A stretch of DNA of 64,000 nt from Catenaria anguillulae PL171 (Eukaryota; Blastocladiomycota; Blastocladiomycetes; Blastocladiales; Catenariaceae), in contig MCFL01000027.1 in the NCBI GenBank assembly GCA_002102555.1, positions 62,001 through 126,000 of the forward strand, written 5' to 3'. The position numbers were made by a program, and so were the translations under genes. Shown here in pieces: positions 20,895 to 32,714 of the stretch; position 1 is the first letter of the stretch, and each line of letters begins with the position of its first letter. The notes beneath the pieces are model-generated. The model searched no databases. It saw only the letters and a program-made list of their open reading frames with translations, and had not been told where the DNA came from.

Positions 20895-23754
20895 TCAAAT
20901 CAGGATAGTGACCCACGTCACGTATACCATGGCCACAATCCCAAACACAAACATTCCCCAGTCCAACACCTTGGTCCCCCACCCAGCATCGGGAAACACA
21001 CGGAGGTGGAATGCGGTCGGGTACAAAAAGCTCAATGGAATACATGCAAACGATCCAATGAGCGCCACCAACTTGTTGAGTGCATCCGCGCCCGCCAGCG
21101 CCAACGTCGCCACCGCTAACACCAGTCCCGTGCGCAGCGCATTCTTTTGCCACTTGTGCCACGCCGAATGCTTGCCCGACGCATGTGGCAGTAAGCCTTG
21201 CTCGAGGATACGCGCAACAGGAAACAGCACGAGCGGCCACGTGAACACAATGGCAATGATGTACAGAATGAAGACGGCTTGAGCGACGCCCGATTGCGGC
21301 AGGTTGAGCAGCACAATGGTTTGCACCTGGTTGCCCCACGCCAAGTATCCGCACGATGCGACAAACAGGTACACGGCCGTGGCAACCACCATGACGGCCG
21401 TAAGCACCTTCCCAAAGTTGTGCGGGTTGCGCATCGACTGGGCGATTGGGATGACGAGGCCGACGCCCTCAAATGTGTACACGGCCGTGCCAATAAACAA
21501 GGGGAACGATTGCTTGTTGAAGTGGACCACGTCGGGTGAGGGTCCGCCTTGCTCGGCCATGGTGGAAAAGGCCGCAACGCAGACGACCGCGAGACCGCCG
21601 AGGATGAACACGTCGCCGATCAGCGAAAACCCGGCAAAGGCTTTGATTTTGCGGACGAGCGCCATGGGGATGTAGATACAGACTTGGATGGCAATCAGGT
21701 ATGCCATGCCGTGCGGGCCGAGGGCCCATGAGGGCGAGAGGTTCATTTGCTTGAGCAGGCCGAGGAGGTTTTGGCCAATGAACACAATGTACCTGGGTTC
21801 AAAAAAAAAAGTCAGAGGGTTGAGAACTCAATGGGCAATTGTGAAGTTAAAAAAAAAAAGGTCCGGAAACGTACGCAGCACAAAAACCCATCTGACTCAT
21901 GGTAATACTCGCCAACACCAAGTACCGCAACACTGGCCCGTACAGCGTCTCTGCAATGTCGCCAAACGACCCTGGCACCCTCAAGTTGACCTTGGCCAGC
22001 AACAACATGCCGCGCGCCGATAGCCACGCAATCAGGATGAGAAACAGGAAAGAGAACGTGAGCCCGCCATCCTTGAATGCCGACGGCAAAAACAAGACGC
22101 CTGTGCCAATGGATGCCTTGATGAGCAGCAAGAATGCCTTGCGACTGCTTGCTGTCCCAACCGGCTGTGCTGCGGGACCCGACGGCGCAACAAGCGGCGA
22201 CCGCAAGGACGCGGCCCTGCTGGATGCACGCGAAAGCACACGCCGCCCACCGGCACCAAGCAATGCCGATGACTCGTCATATGCACCCTCGCCCAACCCA
22301 GCCTCTTGCTCGTCCTGGTCCAGAAACAAGCCAACCTCTTCCTCGTCGACCAGCGCGCCGAAGCCAAGCAAGCCGCTACCCCACGCAGCGGATCCGGCAG
22401 GTGGAGCGACGCGCGGGGCGGGAATCCCCCAGTCTTCGAGCTCGTCCTCGTCCCACAATGCAGCGCCTCCGTATTGCTGGTATCCCATGGCGAGAAAGTC
22501 AAAGAAGGAGCGCGTCGGTAAGAGGCCGTAAGGAGTAGGTGGCGGCGAGCGCAAAAGCGGCGCGTGTGGGTCCGACAAGTGCGTAGATGAGCGGCGATGT
22601 GGCGTGGCGTCGGACGACGAGGTCAGCGTGCCGTACGACAAAGGTTTGGCATGGGTCGGGGCCAATTGTGTGAGCACGGGTCTCCCATCGGATGGCAAAG
22701 ATGTGGATCGGCCGTGTTGCGCACTTGACGCGCGGCGCGAGATGGCGGCCGCGACCCGTTCGTGCCTGCGAGGGTCCATGTGCAGCAAGAAAAAGCGTCG
22801 CAGCCCACCGGGCACCAGCAAATCGCGAGCACGGAGCAAATGCAGCGGGCGTGCTGGGTTGGGTACCTCAATGTCTTCGTCGACAGAAACGGGGACAAGC
22901 GTTGGGCTTGCGCTGCTCGCAGACGCAGAGTGTTTGGACTTGCCGTCATCGGAAAACCGCACGTGCAATGCACGGGCAATGCCCTTGGGCACGCTTGACA
23001 TGGATTTGGCGCGGCGGCGGCCGTGCACGACACGATTGATGATGGGTTGTTCACGGTACTTGTACACGTCACGTACGGCGAATCCAGACAGGAGGGCAAG
23101 TGCTGGAGAGCCAATGGCCGGGTCGAGCAGTTGGGCGGCCACGAGCTCGTCGTCGTCGGCGGCAGATGTGGCCGGCGCTGTTGTCTGAGCGTTGCTTTTT
23201 GAAGCTGGAGCGGTCGCGACGGCAGGTGGAGGAAGAATGCCCAGCGCAGTTGATATGCGGCGTGTTCTTGGCGGAATAGGCGATGCGCCGTTGGAGGATG
23301 ACCCATTGAGCGGCAACGCACGCACCGACGGGGTTGGTGTGTTGCGAGCAATCGACGAAGTGCGACGTCGCTCGAGCAACGGCGTGTTGGATCCCGAATC
23401 CGAGTTGGGGTTGAGGGCCGACCCGGGCGGTGTGGATCCGAGTGGAATGCCAGCCGCTGCATTGCCAGAGCGGGGAGAAGTGGATACAAGGTAGTTTTCG
23501 AGCACCTGGGCAATGTGCGAACGTGGCAGCGACGCGGGAAGCCCTGGGGGCACGGCAAGAGCATTGTTGGCGGAAAAGCTCGATGCCAGGGTTGGCATGT
23601 CGGGCATCACGTCGCCAGCTTCGGTCGGGTTGCCCGCCGTGCCAAGAGCAGTCCCGGGAACGGGCTGCGGGTTTGACACGGCCCGCGGGCGGGTGGAAGC
23701 CGGTGGCGGAGGCGGTGGGGACATGCCGCCGTCAGTGTTGTTGTTGTCGGACAT
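20895..23754 (-). CDS. Vacuolar-type amino acid transporter (AVT/AAAP family) with a long N-terminal extension
   Basis: These proteins move amino acids across the vacuolar membrane. The two-exon model (23754-21875 and 21792-20895, intron 82 nt) gives 925 residues in frame. The C-terminal half has about eleven hydrophobic helices, beginning with the AAAP signature SSRKAFLLLIKASIGTGVLF and continuing through FFxF-like PLFIGTAVYTFEGVGLVIP and YLAWGNQVQTIVLLNLP. The first about 530 residues are disordered and Ser/Pro-rich; they contain a short conserved-looking GGLRRFFLLH patch, seen in fungal Avt3/Avt4-type proteins before the membrane domain. The ATG at 23754 (MSDNNN) is the first in frame. It resembles Avt3/Avt4 (export from the vacuole), but subfamily and substrate are not fixed by sequence alone. 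Confidence 0.85.
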
Positions 23755-24315
23755 GGGCGATAGCAAAGCGATGGGGTGCTAATGAGGTGATTCGCCCGAG
23801 ACTAAGGAAAGAGAGTAGAGAGCAAATGCGCCAAGTGCCCGTGGATTGAAATGCATGGAAAGTAACGAAAAGCCCAGGCAATACGCCAACCTGGGCACCG
23901 ATCGGCTGGGGCACGGCTAGACACGGTCGGGCCCAGTCGCGGCACCGCCATACCGCTCCCCAACCAGTTTCACGTGCATGATTCTAGCGGTTGGGCAGCA
24001 TCATAAATATCAGACGGTCCACCTGTCAGACCTCATCGATCATGTTACGCAGACCCATGGACGACGTTGGCAAAGCTTTGCACCTCACCCTCACCTGCTG
24101 TTAAAGATATTCGCGCGAGACGATGGGACATGTGCTGAAACTGCCCATGACAGCCACCAGCGCAGTCCTTTGCCAAGACAACATTGCTCTCCTTCAGAAA
24201 CTTGCCTTGCATATGTAATCCACTCTTGGGCAACAAGCCAGCATGCACAACGTGCATGATCCTCAGTTCACAGCAAATTTCTTCGTTCCAAGCAGCACAA
24301 ACTCGCAAGCCGAGC
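23755..24315. other. Intergenic region
   Basis: This is about 560 bp between the transporter start and the urocanase stop, both minus strand. No gene seen. It should contain the transporter promoter. Confidence 0.5.
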
Positions 24316-26909
24316 TTACAAAAGCGAGTCCAAGATGCTTGCATCGACTTGCTGCGGGCAGGTCAACTTGAGCAGCGGCTCGTTAGCCTCGGCTTCGGCA
24401 ATTTGGTGCTGAGCGTTTTCGTTGCCCGACCAGGCACGGCGGGCAATTCCGTTGTTGACATCTACCGAGATCAATCGCACACGAAAAGTAAGCCCACACA
24501 TAACGGCAACAAAGTAAACGAGACTCGAACGTACCCCAGAACAACATGCTCCTGGCCCTCCTCGCCGCGGCATCACTGCCATCGAGCATCAACAAAAACC
24601 CGCCGTTCATGACCTCGCCCCAACCCACACCGCCGCCATTGTGCAACGACACGGACGTTGCGCCCCTGAACGCATCACCAATGGCATTGTGCACCGCCAT
24701 ATCTGCAGTCCACTGGCTGCCATCGCGCACATTGCTCGTTTCGCGGAACGGCGAGTCGGTGCCCGACACATCGTGGTGATCGCGCGACAGCATGACGGGT
24801 CCCTTGAGTTTGCCCTCTGCAATCGCTTTGTTGAATGCGAGCGCAATCTTGGACCGGCCCTCGGCATTGGCGTACAAGATGCGTGCTTGCGACCCGACAA
24901 CCAGCTTGTGTGAGTCACACTCCGAGATCCACACAAGGTTGTCCGAGATTTGGCCCTGTTGGCGCACACCAAGCTTGGTGTTTGGGTTGGCCTGGGCGGC
25001 GGCAAACTGTTCCTCGAGCACTTGTTTGGCGATCCGGTCGGTTTCAGCCAGATCTGAGGCAAGACCGGACGTGCACACCCAGCGGAAGGGCCCAAAGCCG
25101 AGCGAGAAAATGTCGCCCATGATGTCTTCCACGTACGAAGGGTACTTGAAGGAGCCGTCGGGCTTGAAAATGTCGGCGCCGGCACGGCCAGATTCAAGGA
25201 GGCTACAATTTTCAGTTGATTCGGTGAGTTCGGGTTTGATCCAAGCTTGACAGGAAAATCAAGAATGCGTACAAAGCTGTGAAGCGAAAAGTCGGATACA
25301 TGGGAGAAGAACACATGTCAGTAACACTGGCGAAAGAAACATACGAGAGAAAAGGATCAAGTCGCACCGTTTCCGTAATCAAACTAGACAAAAACCAATC
25401 AAAGACAGATTGTAAATGTCACGAGCAGACACAATAAGAGGGAATGATAAAATCGACGTACGAAATGCATGCCGAGGCTGCACAACTTGTTGACGGCCGC
25501 CACATGCCTCCGCAACGACTCCTGCACGGTGGCCTTGAACTTTTCGGGATCTTCGGCAATCAACTTTTTCGCCTCGTCAAACTTGAGACCGACGGGATAG
25601 TACCCACCCTGGAAAGGGTTGTGCAAACTGGTCTGATCCGAACCGAGTTCGGGCAGCAACTCTGCATCCTTGTCTGCCTCGACCGCCAAGCGCTCCCAAA
25701 TGTCAACGACATTGCCGTGGTACCCAATGGAAACGGGCACCTTTTCCTGGCGCGCGCGCTTGATGCGCTTGACAAGCGCATCCAAATCGGTGCACTTTTC
25801 CGTAACCCACCCTTGCTCAAAGCGCTTGTTGAGCGCGGCCTCGTCCACCTCAGCAACCACAGCAATCATCTTGCTGATGTATCCTGCCTTGGGCTGCGCA
25901 CCAGACATGCCGCCCAGACCGGCAGTCACGAAGAGTTTGCCGCGCAGGTCGGACGAGCCCGTGTACTTGCGGCCGGCGTTGAGGCACACGAGCGTGGTGC
26001 CGTGCACGATGCCTTGCGGGCCAATGTAGCAGAAGGATCCAGCCGTCATTTGACTATTGATGCATCCATCGCATCATCAGCATCTGGTTGGTTACTGGTG
26101 GCATGGAAGAAAAGGAGGAAACGAACCCGTATTGAGTGACACCTTGCTGCAAACGTAAACGAGTCATGGTGATGAGCACAGTACCCAATGAACGAGCGAG
26201 AGAATCAAAAGAGAGAAACAACGTACAGCATACAACTTGTCATACATTTCACGACTCGAGTAGTTGGGAATCATCAACCCATTGGTGACCACGACCCTTG
26301 GCGCATCCGGATGTGACGGGAACAGGCCCATGGGATGGCCCGAGTACAAGACAAGCGTTTGCTCGTCCGTCATGGTGGAGAGGTACTTCATGACGAGATG
26401 ATACTGAGCCCAGTTGGAAAACACACTGCCATTGCCGCCGTACGTGATGAGCTCGTGCGGATGCTGAGCAACCCTGCGATCCAAGTTGTTCATGATCATG
26501 TGCATGATGGCCTTTGCTTGCGTGCACTTGCCCGGGTACTGTTCAATCGGGTAGCCATCATCTCGTACTCGACGGGGCGGAACCGGTACATGTAAATGTG
26601 GCCAAACTGGTCGAGCTCGCGCACAAACTCCTTGGCCAGCTGGGCGTGGCGGTCGGGCGAGAAGTAGCGCAGGGCGTTTTGGATGGCCAGCTTCTTGCCT
26701 GCGGCATCCAGGTTGTGCACGCGCTTGGGCGCGTGAGGCACGGACGGGTCCTGGGTGAAGATGAAGGCGTCGGTGCGGGTCCAGAAGTGGGGCTGGTCGA
26801 GCCCCTGTGTGAGCGATTGGAGGTGCGCGTTCACGGTCATGGTAACGTCGTTGAAATGTGGTGGTGGCGATTGATGCGTGACGTTGAGGGCTAGCAGTGT
26901 GCAGTGCAT
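24316..26909 (-). CDS. UROC1: Urocanate hydratase (urocanase), histidine catabolism
   Basis: Urocanase converts urocanate to imidazolone propionate with tightly bound NAD+, the second step of histidine breakdown. Diagnostic stretches: PELITYGGNG-type HPHELITYGGNGSVFSNWAQ, YSGHPMGLFPSHPDAPRVVV, QMTAGSFCYIGPQGIVHGT, GLGGMSGAQPKAGYISKM, GSDQTSLHNPFQGGYYPVG and the active-site cysteine segment GFGPFRWVCTSG. Exons: 26909-26227, 26146-26127 (20 nt, encoding QGVTQY), 26053-25462, 25383-25368 (16 nt, FDYGN), 25202-24535, 24461-24316 (TAA). Two places are one base short: near 26553-26556, where EYEMM must pass into GYPIEQYPGKCTQ, and at the join after the 16-nt exon before LLESGRAGAD. The spliced length of 2125 nt fits two missing bases. 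The start could be the ATG at 26909 or a later ATG (MTVNAHL). Confidence 0.92.
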
Positions 26910-27099
26910 GGATTCCGTTATAGCTTGAAGTCAGCTTGAAGAGAGGGGAACGAGTGCAGCCCCAGAGGCAAAGGTGGAGGATGCCGTTCGAGCCATGCCA
27001 CTACAGAGATGTCGTGAGACAAGCATCGCCCGAGATCACCCGCCGTTTTCGCGACTCTTCCCCAAAAAGTGATCAGCGATCATTATCGACATTTGTCTC

Positions 27100-27143
<44 letters not shown>

Positions 27144-27379
27144 ACCCAAGCCCGACAGGACAGACTCAAGACGGGTGTCGGAGCAGATAGCGACGACAGA
27201 TACGGCCACCCAATCGATTTTTCATTCGCCTTGACCCATGCGACGGAGGAGAAATGCCATCAGCAGCCATTCCGGGCAGGCTGGAGCCACTGTTGTCCAT
27301 CGTGTGTCTGCACTGTTCGCATGTGGGAATGCTGACTCGGATACAAAGACGACAGCTACGGAAAAAGCTCAATTAACAA
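26910..27379. promoter_or_regulatory. Divergent intergenic region between urocanase and the 584-residue gene
   Basis: This is about 470 bp between two divergently transcribed genes, so it should carry both promoters. It contains a pyrimidine microsatellite (TC repeat, 27105-27140), a kind of tract often nucleosome-poor in fungal promoters. No TATA-like element could be singled out. Confidence 0.45.
27105..27140. repeat. (TC)18 microsatellite
   Basis: An uninterrupted TC run of 36 bases lies in the divergent intergenic region. Confidence 0.95.
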
Positions 27380-29207
27380 ATGAAACCCCCAGCAACACTC
27401 GCGACCCCCCCGCAACCAACTATGTCTGCACGGCCCACGCCCACGACCCCGCCCGACCTGACATCGACCTCGCGCCTGCGCGCAAAAAAGTATGCGGCCG
27501 CACATGCCGTGTACGTGACCAAGAAACACGCGTGCAAACTCGTGGTCGTGCGTGACCCGGCATGGGCGGCCCTCCGGAGCAAAGGCCCACTGATTACACT
27601 TGACGCTCCCGCCGCCCGCCCAGGCGAGTCGCGCAGGGCAAGCCGAGCGGTTGCGGTGACAAGAGATGCAAAGAAGCAGGAGGAGGATTGGTTGATTGCC
27701 CAGCTGGTCGAGCGCGTCAATGTGAGCGATGTGATTCACGAAGAGGAGGAGGAAGCCGGGCACGTAGAAGGAACCAAGGGATCCGAGTCGCCGAATCGCC
27801 ATGCAAAGCTGCCGCCCATCCCACTTACCGATTCGCCGCAACAACCTGATTCGACCTTCCTCACATCCACATCGCTCATCAACGCACCCTCGCCACCCAC
27901 CCCGATCCCGCCGCCGTCACTCACGCTCGACGATATTGACCTCGAACGCTACTTTGCCGAATTCCGCATGCCCGCCGTACCCGCTTGGGACGCGCCACTT
28001 CCCACAGACATTGCCAAGACTACACGCCTTCTCCGGCTTGCACTCTTGCACCCGACACACTACTGGAAAGTAACTGCGCCGCGGTTCGCGAAACCCACGC
28101 GCGCCGTGCAAGCAAAGACGCGCAAGAACTGGAAGCGCGTCTATTTGGACGGCATGTACAAGATGGAAGCGGCGGCCGTTGAGGCGGCCCAGCGTGACCG
28201 TGCCAAGGACCGCTTGGCAGACGTGTTTGATTCGCAAACAAGTGTCGGATCTGCGAGCAGGCATGAGGGGCAAGTGGCTGGTGACGGTGGTGGACTGACC
28301 GATGCAGACATTGACCTGGAGGCCGCGTTAAAGGATGACCCGGGACTCAGGTCGCCGGTCCATTCAGAGTGGTCGGACGCGTCGCTTGCAGACTTGCCGA
28401 GCGCGCGCGCGCTCGGGTCGGTCAAGAGCGGTGGGGCCAAGAAGCAGAGCAAGGAGATTCGGAGCTTTGTCGGTACTTCCCCAACAAAGGCGGGCGGGAA
28501 GAGAGGCGGAAAGGCCGGCGGAAGAGACAAGGCTGGGTTGCTCAAGCTCTCAAATGCGGCAAACAGTTTGCTGGCCACCAAAGTCAGGGAGCCCAAGGAT
28601 GGGATGGATGAGGTCAGGGTGTTGATGAAAAAGGTGCACTACAAGTTGCAACTCCTCGAGTCGGAGCTGGGTACGTACAATTCTCCTCCTGAACGATGGG
28701 AGCGGGTCTATCTTGACTCATACATGTCATTCCCTACCTGCAGCTCGACTCAACACTGAGGAGTCTCGCAAAAGGCGCGAGCGTGCACTACTGCGCGCTG
28801 GCGGATCGCGCATGCTCTTTGCTCCTGGTGGCATGGGTGTCGAATTGGGCGGGTCGCGGTTGAGTTTTCTGGGTGGAAGCAAGATGAGTTTCCAAAGCAA
28901 GCTGAGTTTGAACGCGGGCGGAGGGGGATTGGATTTGTCAGGATGGTCAGGCGGCGGCGGCGGCGGTGGCGGCGGCTTGGGAACTGGCATGGCAGGATTG
29001 GGCGGCGGCGGCGGCCTCTTGGGAATTCCTGGAAAAGGTCGCGGCGGCGGTGGCAGCGGCAGCATGACTGGTCTGGGCGTGCCACACGGGAACGCGGGTG
29101 GGATGGGGAGGAGTGTCGGATCGTTGGCAGGGGTGGCGGAGACGGAGAGGGTGGGAAGCGCAAGGCCAAAGGAGCCGGTGGATTGGAAGTCAACATGTTG
29201 GGCATGA
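27380..29207 (+). CDS. Unrecognised protein with Gly-rich C-terminal region
   Basis: Two exons (27380-28670 and 28744-29207, intron GTACGT...CTGCAG of 73 nt) give 584 residues in frame. The N-terminus is Pro/Thr-rich. A basic central part contains KNWKRVYLDGMYKMEAAAVE and SLTLDDIDLERYFAEFRMP. A helical stretch (RVLMKKVHYKLQLLESELAR) spans the splice site and runs into a charged EESRKRRERALLRAGGSRM. The last about 110 residues are Gly-rich with runs of six to nine Gly. I recognise no family. The coding quality (consistent frame across the intron, helix continuing over the junction) supports a real gene. It converges on the BCKDK-type kinase gene. Confidence 0.62.
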
Positions 29208-29432
29208 GCTAACTTGAATATCGACTGTATTATGTGTTGAGCACAACAGGACAGACTGGGATATTCACTTGCCGAATCACGCGGCAATACAGGAAACCAA
29301 TTGACATGACTGACTGCGTTCCCCGGGAAAAGGGAATGGAAGTGTGGGGTGATGAGAAAGAGCAACGAAAGCAGCAGGGCTCAGGATATGTACACATTCA
29401 TTATCATAACGTCCGCAACCCGCCGAGCAGCG

Positions 29433-30896
29433 CTAGATCTTGACGTCTTTTGCTGTGGTCTGGTCGATATTGGGCAATCTCAAAAACACGTCACACCCGT
29501 GTCCATATAGGCTCACCATCCGCAAACTCCCGCCAAAGTACCTGCTGTACACGCGAGCCATGCCCAATCCATACCCAAGACCTGCCAACACGCCACCGGT
29601 TCCTTGTTGCATCGAGACCTCGCTCGCGTACCCCAAGATCCCGCCCGTATCCGCGGCCGCATGCGGCGACTCATCCCCCATGTGCTGGGCAGCACTCGTG
29701 GCCGCCTTTTTCACGGTCGTGTACGAGTACTCAAAGATCTTTGCGAGATTCTCATACGGGACGCCGCCGCCCTCGTCGCGAATGCGAATGGCCACGTCGT
29801 TTGGCGTCTGGGCAATGGTCAGCTTGATGGGCGGCAAGTGCTTGTCAGCGGCAGCATCGTCGCCCGCAAACGCAAGCAGCCCGCGCTCGCTCTCGGGCAC
29901 GTGCCGCTCGATGGTGGCGCGAATCGCATTCTTGAACAGCTCGGCTAGGATGTACTCCAAGTGCACGGGCACATATGCCATGGTGGCGTGGTTGAGCCCG
30001 TCAATCACGAGCTCGGGGCACTGGCCGTAATGCATGTGTGCCACGTCGGCAATGTAGTTGTACACCGAGTTTGCAATGCGCGAAAGCGACAGCTGGGTGT
30101 CAACAATCCCTATGAAGTGCGGCTGCGGATCCTGCAGCGCCAAGTGGTGTTCGGCAAGCACGCGCACTCCGATACGTGCGGAAATGAGCCGGTCGAGAAA
30201 CTGGCCAATGGCCGTCGGGTCCAGGTACTGTCTGCACTCAATGAACCCTTGCGAGATGGTTGGAATCACATCCGTATGTGCCTGGACAAGCTCAGCGAGC
30301 AGTTTGCTGAACGCTTGCTCATCGGCGTGCGTGTCAATGGGCCGAAAGGCGGCGACGCGCTGAAGTGAGGCCAAGTACAGGGCGTAAATGGACTGGATGT
30401 GCGGATTGATGGCCACGATAAAGGGAAGTTCCTCAAACGCCTTGCAGCGGCGGGCAAGGCGGATGGGCAGCTCGGCGTGCAAGAATTGAGCGTTGCGGAG
30501 ACGGGCGGTCGGGTCCGAAGGCGAGATGGACAGCAGGTCGGGCAAGGTGACTGGGGTCAGGTCGCGGCGGGCAAGGTCGGATACGAGGTGCTGGACAGAG
30601 GTGCTGGCAAAGAATGTGGACGAAGAGGATTGCGGCGACGAGTTTGAGGGAAAGAGGTGCAGGTCAAAGCGAGGGGCGTCGGGCAAGGGTGGCGCGGGCG
30701 TGGGAAGCGGAACCCTGTCCGAAGCCGGGTTGAGGGCCGAAACGTGGATGGCACGCGGCCGCAGCCCTCTGTTGGCGTTGATGGAGACGGTGGAGAGTGG
30801 CCGGGACTTGAGCGGCGCTGGCAGCAGCGGCCCAAGGCGCCCAACCTTGTACGAAAGTGTGCGGGTGACCTGGTAGCGTAGTCGAGTCGGGTACAT
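29433..30896 (-). CDS. Mitochondrial branched-chain 2-oxo acid dehydrogenase kinase / PDK-family protein kinase
   Basis: These GHKL-fold kinases phosphorylate and switch off the branched-chain 2-oxoacid or pyruvate dehydrogenase complexes in the mitochondrial matrix. The single exon encodes 487 residues from the ATG at 30896. ATP-site boxes are clear: N-box ELFKNAIRATIERH, G1 IRDEGGGVP and G2 GLGYGLGMARVYSRYFGGSL. The N-terminus (MYPTRLRYQVTRTLSYKVGR) is Arg/Ser/Thr-rich and amphipathic, as for a mitochondrial presequence. An ATG 18 bases upstream is also possible. The stretches GIVDTQLSLSRI and the ending DVFLRLPNID look closer to BCKDK than to PDK, but fungal paralogues (Pkp1/Pkp2 types) overlap, so the substrate complex is uncertain. 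Confidence 0.85.
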   Translation of the reverse strand: MYPTRLRYQVTRTLSYKVGRLGPLLPAPLKSRPLSTVSINANRGLRPRAIHVSALNPASDRVPLPTPAPPLPDAPRFDLHLFPSNSSPQSSSSTFFASTSVQHLVSDLARRDLTPVTLPDLLSISPSDPTARLRNAQFLHAELPIRLARRCKAFEELPFIVAINPHIQSIYALYLASLQRVAAFRPIDTHADEQAFSKLLAELVQAHTDVIPTISQGFIECRQYLDPTAIGQFLDRLISARIGVRVLAEHHLALQDPQPHFIGIVDTQLSLSRIANSVYNYIADVAHMHYGQCPELVIDGLNHATMAYVPVHLEYILAELFKNAIRATIERHVPESERGLLAFAGDDAAADKHLPPIKLTIAQTPNDVAIRIRDEGGGVPYENLAKIFEYSYTTVKKAATSAAQHMGDESPHAAADTGGILGYASEVSMQQGTGGVLAGLGYGLGMARVYSRYFGGSLRMVSLYGHGCDVFLRLPNIDQTTAKDVKI

Positions 30897-31294
30897 GGTT
30901 GTTTTCGGCTGCATTGACCATGAATGCATTGAGTTCGGGAGAGAGGGTCTGTGTTGCCCCAAAGCTGCTGCCATCAGCCATCGATCGGCCATGGCCGTGT
31001 CTGGCACAAGTTGCGACGGCCGAGCCTTACCGTGACTCGGCCCACACACCAGCACACCAGGAGCTCGGGCGCGGGAAAAATTCAAGGCAAGATCATCATG
31101 ACTTATAAAACACAAGAATCGACAGGAATGAGGAATGAAAAGTAAATGGGAAAGACACAAATTCGTGAATGCCAGCAAGAATCCACGCGAAATCAATTGA
31201 AATCAAGCAACACTCACACACTCCGCAAACATATGTACAAAGACATCGTCCAATGACAGGAGCCACAGCCAACCCTCGGCCGCAGCTGAGCTCC

Positions 31295-32273
31295 TCACCC
31301 AATCCGCCTCAAGATGGCCGCATCCAAATGCGTCAACAAGGGCACCGTCAGCTTGACCGCCTTTGCCCACGCCTCCGACTCCCACGCGCGCTCGCGACTC
31401 ATTTGCCGCTCCTGCAAGTTCTTGTAGTACCAAAGATGATGCACGCAATGCAACGGACCAAGTTGCGAGAACCAGGCGCCGATCGGCGTCGTGTACTGCC
31501 TGCGCGCCTCAACGCCCTTTTTCCAGTGTTGGCCCCACTCGAGCAATTTGCCCGGATGCAGTTGGTAGGAGCGCAGTTCGTAGATGCCGTCCATGGCGTG
31601 GAAGTCTTCGGGAGCCCAGAACCCGAATTCACGGCACACCATGTTGGACCGGTGCCGCAATGTTGAGCACAGGCTCGTCATGTCTGGTAGCGCTTGTTCC
31701 GCGTCTTGCAGGAGTGACAGTTCCAGGTCGGCGTATGAGGGGAAGGTCGTGATGTGCACTAAATGATGACAAATACTAAATATCGGCCCATGTTCGATCG
31801 AAAATCTTGAGAGTTAATGGCCACGGACCTGCAGTATCCATATCACCAACCAACGTCAAGAAACTCGCGTGAAACCTGGGCTCCGACTCTGGCGCCTCGC
31901 GTCCCTGGGCGCGCTTGCTGACCAAGATGCGCTTCCAAATGTCGACATAGTCGGCTGCCGCGCCCGGGCGCAAATGATGGTACGTGAAGGCCGTGACCGA
32001 GTTGTCGTGCGCGAGCTGCTTGGAGTGTGTCTGGTCGAGCTGCGTGCGCACTTGTTCGTTGCCGTTGATCAGGTGGCTCAGCATGGTCGTGGCCTTTGTG
32101 GGCGACGGCCGCGGCGGCGACGGCGAGTGCAGGTGTGGCGACGTGCGGGTAACAAAGTTGGCGCGGGATGCGGATACACGGGTGGCCATGGTCGCGGTCG
32201 GGGCGGCGTGCCGTGATGCCAACCGTGACGGCAAAGACCGACGGATCAGGCAGAGGTTAAGTGGCGCCATCAT
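31295..32273 (-). CDS. NIPSNAP: NIPSNAP family mitochondrial protein
   Basis: NIPSNAPs are mitochondrial proteins with two ferredoxin-like domains, linked to mitophagy signalling in animals; their biochemical role is unsettled. Two exons (32273-31829 and 31758-31295, intron 70 nt) give 302 residues in frame. The N-terminus is basic and rich in Ser/Arg/Ala (MMAPLNLCLIRRSLPSRLAS), consistent with mitochondrial import. The C-terminal domain carries the family pattern: IYELRSYQLHPGKLLEWGQHW, then GAWFSQLGPLHCVHHLWYYK and RERAWESEAW. The first domain (NSVTAFTYHHLRPGAAADYV) is the weaker repeat. It lies between the kinase and ketohexokinase-like genes on the same strand, with no sign of functional coupling. 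Confidence 0.88.
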
Positions 32274-32714
32274 GGAGTTTATGTATTGATAGTGATTACT
32301 TGATTCCGTGCTGCATGAAGACGAGCGAGGGCAGAGCAGTGGAGGAGCACTGCGTAGCAGCTAGCAGAGGGCGGCTCGTGGGTTTTATCGCAATGTGCTT
32401 ATCCTATGTATCGCCGCTTGATGGAGTGGAGATGGAGTGCCTCTCATAAGTTCTCATAAGTGCGAGACACATGACACGATCGGTCATGAGATCGCTTGCC
32501 ACTGTCCGGCAAATGGAAAGTGGTCACAAGCTTTCCCACGCAGGCCAGACCTTGCAGGCTAGGCCACCCTCTGATAATCTTGTCACGGCGCCTATCTCTA
32601 CTCTACGTCTGAATGACCTTGTTTATGGATGGAACATCATTGAGGTATGGTACGATGTAGACATGATCTGTGCCACAGGTTGAAAGGCACATCGTATTCT
32701 CACGCCGGAGTTAC
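32274..32714. other. Intergenic region
   Basis: About 440 bp between same-strand genes. A near-perfect repeat of TAAGTTCTCATAAGTG-type sequence occurs near 32446-32461. No gene seen. Confidence 0.45.
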
